Origin: an uncultured bacterium
Lineage (GTDB): Bacteria; Actinomycetota; Coriobacteriia; Coriobacteriales; Coriobacteriaceae
NCBI GenBank assembly: GCA_905215275.1
Contig: CAJMPE010000032.1
Coordinates: 1 to 14,370 of the forward strand
Length of the DNA stretch: 14,370 nucleotides
Direction: 5' to 3'
Shown: piece by piece, positions 13,635-14,370 of the stretch
Layout: each line of letters begins with the position of its first letter
Numbering within the stretch: position 1 is the first letter of the stretch
Notes under the pieces: generated by a model
The model's database searches: none
Told to the model about the DNA's origin: nothing
Seen by the model: the letters and a program-made list of their open reading frames with translations, nothing else
Program-made: the position numbers and the translations under genes

Positions 13635-14370
13635 TCACGATTTTATCAAGATGTTCGTAATCCAGAGCAAAAGCGCGGTCTGGGAATCGGCCGAACCCTT
13701 CAGTGCGAACTCCACATCGACCGCGCCCTCGAGCGCAGCGACAAGTTCCGCCATCGAAAAGCCGCGTGCCCAGGTAAGGTGATTTTTGACCTGCCAGGCC
13801 TGAAGCTTGAGCGTCGCGGCAAGCTCACGACCCTGTCCACGCGCATCGAGCGCCTTGGCAACGATAAGCTCGCGAATGCGCCCGCACAGCAATGTGTAAG
13901 TCCACACGTAGCTCTTGGCGGGCAGTAGATTGAAGAGCTCAAGCGAGCGGCGCATGTCACGGGCCGAGACCGCATTGAGAAAGTCCCAGGGCTGAACTTC
14001 GGCCGTGCGCACGATCCAGCGCTCCACATCGGAAAGCTCAATTTGCGGCGCCTCGACCATCTGGCCAAGCTTGGCCAAGTCGTTATCGAGCATGCGGGTG
14101 TTCTCGCCCGAGCGCGAAACGAGCTCCTCGGCGGCCGCCGTCGAGATAGACTTTCCGTGCTGTGTCGCCATCTGCTGCACGCGGCGCGGGAGCTCCCAGC
14201 GCTTGGTGCCCGAACAGTCGATCACGGCCTTCTTGTCGATCTTGGCGATCGCCTTATACAGGCGCGTGTTCTTGGCAAGCGAGTCGGCGATGATGAGGCA
14301 GACCGTTGTGGGGTTGGGACTTGCCAGATACTCAACGAGCGGCTCCGAGACCGCCTTGGCGAGGTTTGAA
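13635..14370 (-). CDS. holA: DNA polymerase III subunit delta, C-terminal part (cut by window edge)
   Basis: The delta subunit is the part of the clamp loader that opens the beta sliding clamp. The last 244 codons are present; the family is about 320-340 residues, so the first part of the ATPase-like domain lies beyond 14370. The visible sequence starts in the EPLVEYLASPNPTTVCLIIA region typical of domain I. It continues through LYKAI, the lid domain (ELPRRVQQMATQHG, then SGENTRMLDNDLAKL) and the collar helices with DFLNAVSARDMRRSLELFN. The conserved RELIVAKAL and a K-x-HLTWARGFS segment near the C-terminus also match. The frame reads open to the window edge, so a GTG at 14225 is internal and not the start. 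The position directly upstream of rpsT is standard; comEC would be the expected gene beyond the window. Confidence 0.95.
   Translation of the reverse strand, partial: SNLAKAVSEPLVEYLASPNPTTVCLIIADSLAKNTRLYKAIAKIDKKAVIDCSGTKRWELPRRVQQMATQHGKSISTAAAEELVSRSGENTRMLDNDLAKLGQMVEAPQIELSDVERWIVRTAEVQPWDFLNAVSARDMRRSLELFNLLPAKSYVWTYTLLCGRIRELIVAKALDARGQGRELAATLKLQAWQVKNHLTWARGFSMAELVAALEGAVDVEFALKGSADSQTALLLWITNILIKS

Overview
The window looks like chromosomal DNA from a high-GC actinobacterium, most likely class Coriobacteriia and Collinsella-like. This is inferred from base composition, protein style and gene order (holA-rpsT-lepA-hemW-dnaJ-...-phoH-ybeY-era-recO). No rRNA or database comparison was available. 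All fifteen recognised genes lie on the minus strand, so transcription runs from high to low coordinates. No mobile element, tRNA, rRNA or CRISPR array was seen, and no stretch longer than 300 bases lacks a gene.

In transcription order, the window opens inside holA (clamp-loader delta, 5' end missing). It continues with rpsT (S20), which has its own promoter, a structured leader and a strong terminator. Next comes lepA (EF4), whose -10-like box is so close to its ATG that the message may be leaderless, then dusB and hemW, tightly packed behind it. Two tandem J-protein genes follow. The first (7882-8985) has an unusual architecture: a J domain and complete zinc-finger region, but a C-terminal half replaced by three predicted membrane helices. 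The second is a standard dnaJ. Then come mtaB, phoH, ybeY, dgkA, era and recO, mostly with overlapping or near-touching ends and Shine-Dalgarno sites lying in or over the stop codon of the gene before. rpsO (S15) follows with its own leader and intrinsic terminator, and the window ends in the first half of pnp.

Most of these genes serve RNA and ribosome metabolism: S15, S20, LepA, Era, YbeY, PNPase, DusB and MtaB. The rest are protein folding (two J-proteins), haem handling (HemW), DNA replication and repair (HolA, RecO) and lipid recycling (DgkA/UdpK).

The observations most worth following are the membrane-tailed zinc-finger J-protein in a position where I would expect hrcA, a repeated promoter-like element (GCTYGGGTA joined to a -10-like box) in four separate gaps, a 64-residue acidic extension on Era without any Lys or Arg, and structured leaders in front of rpsT, rpsO and pnp.
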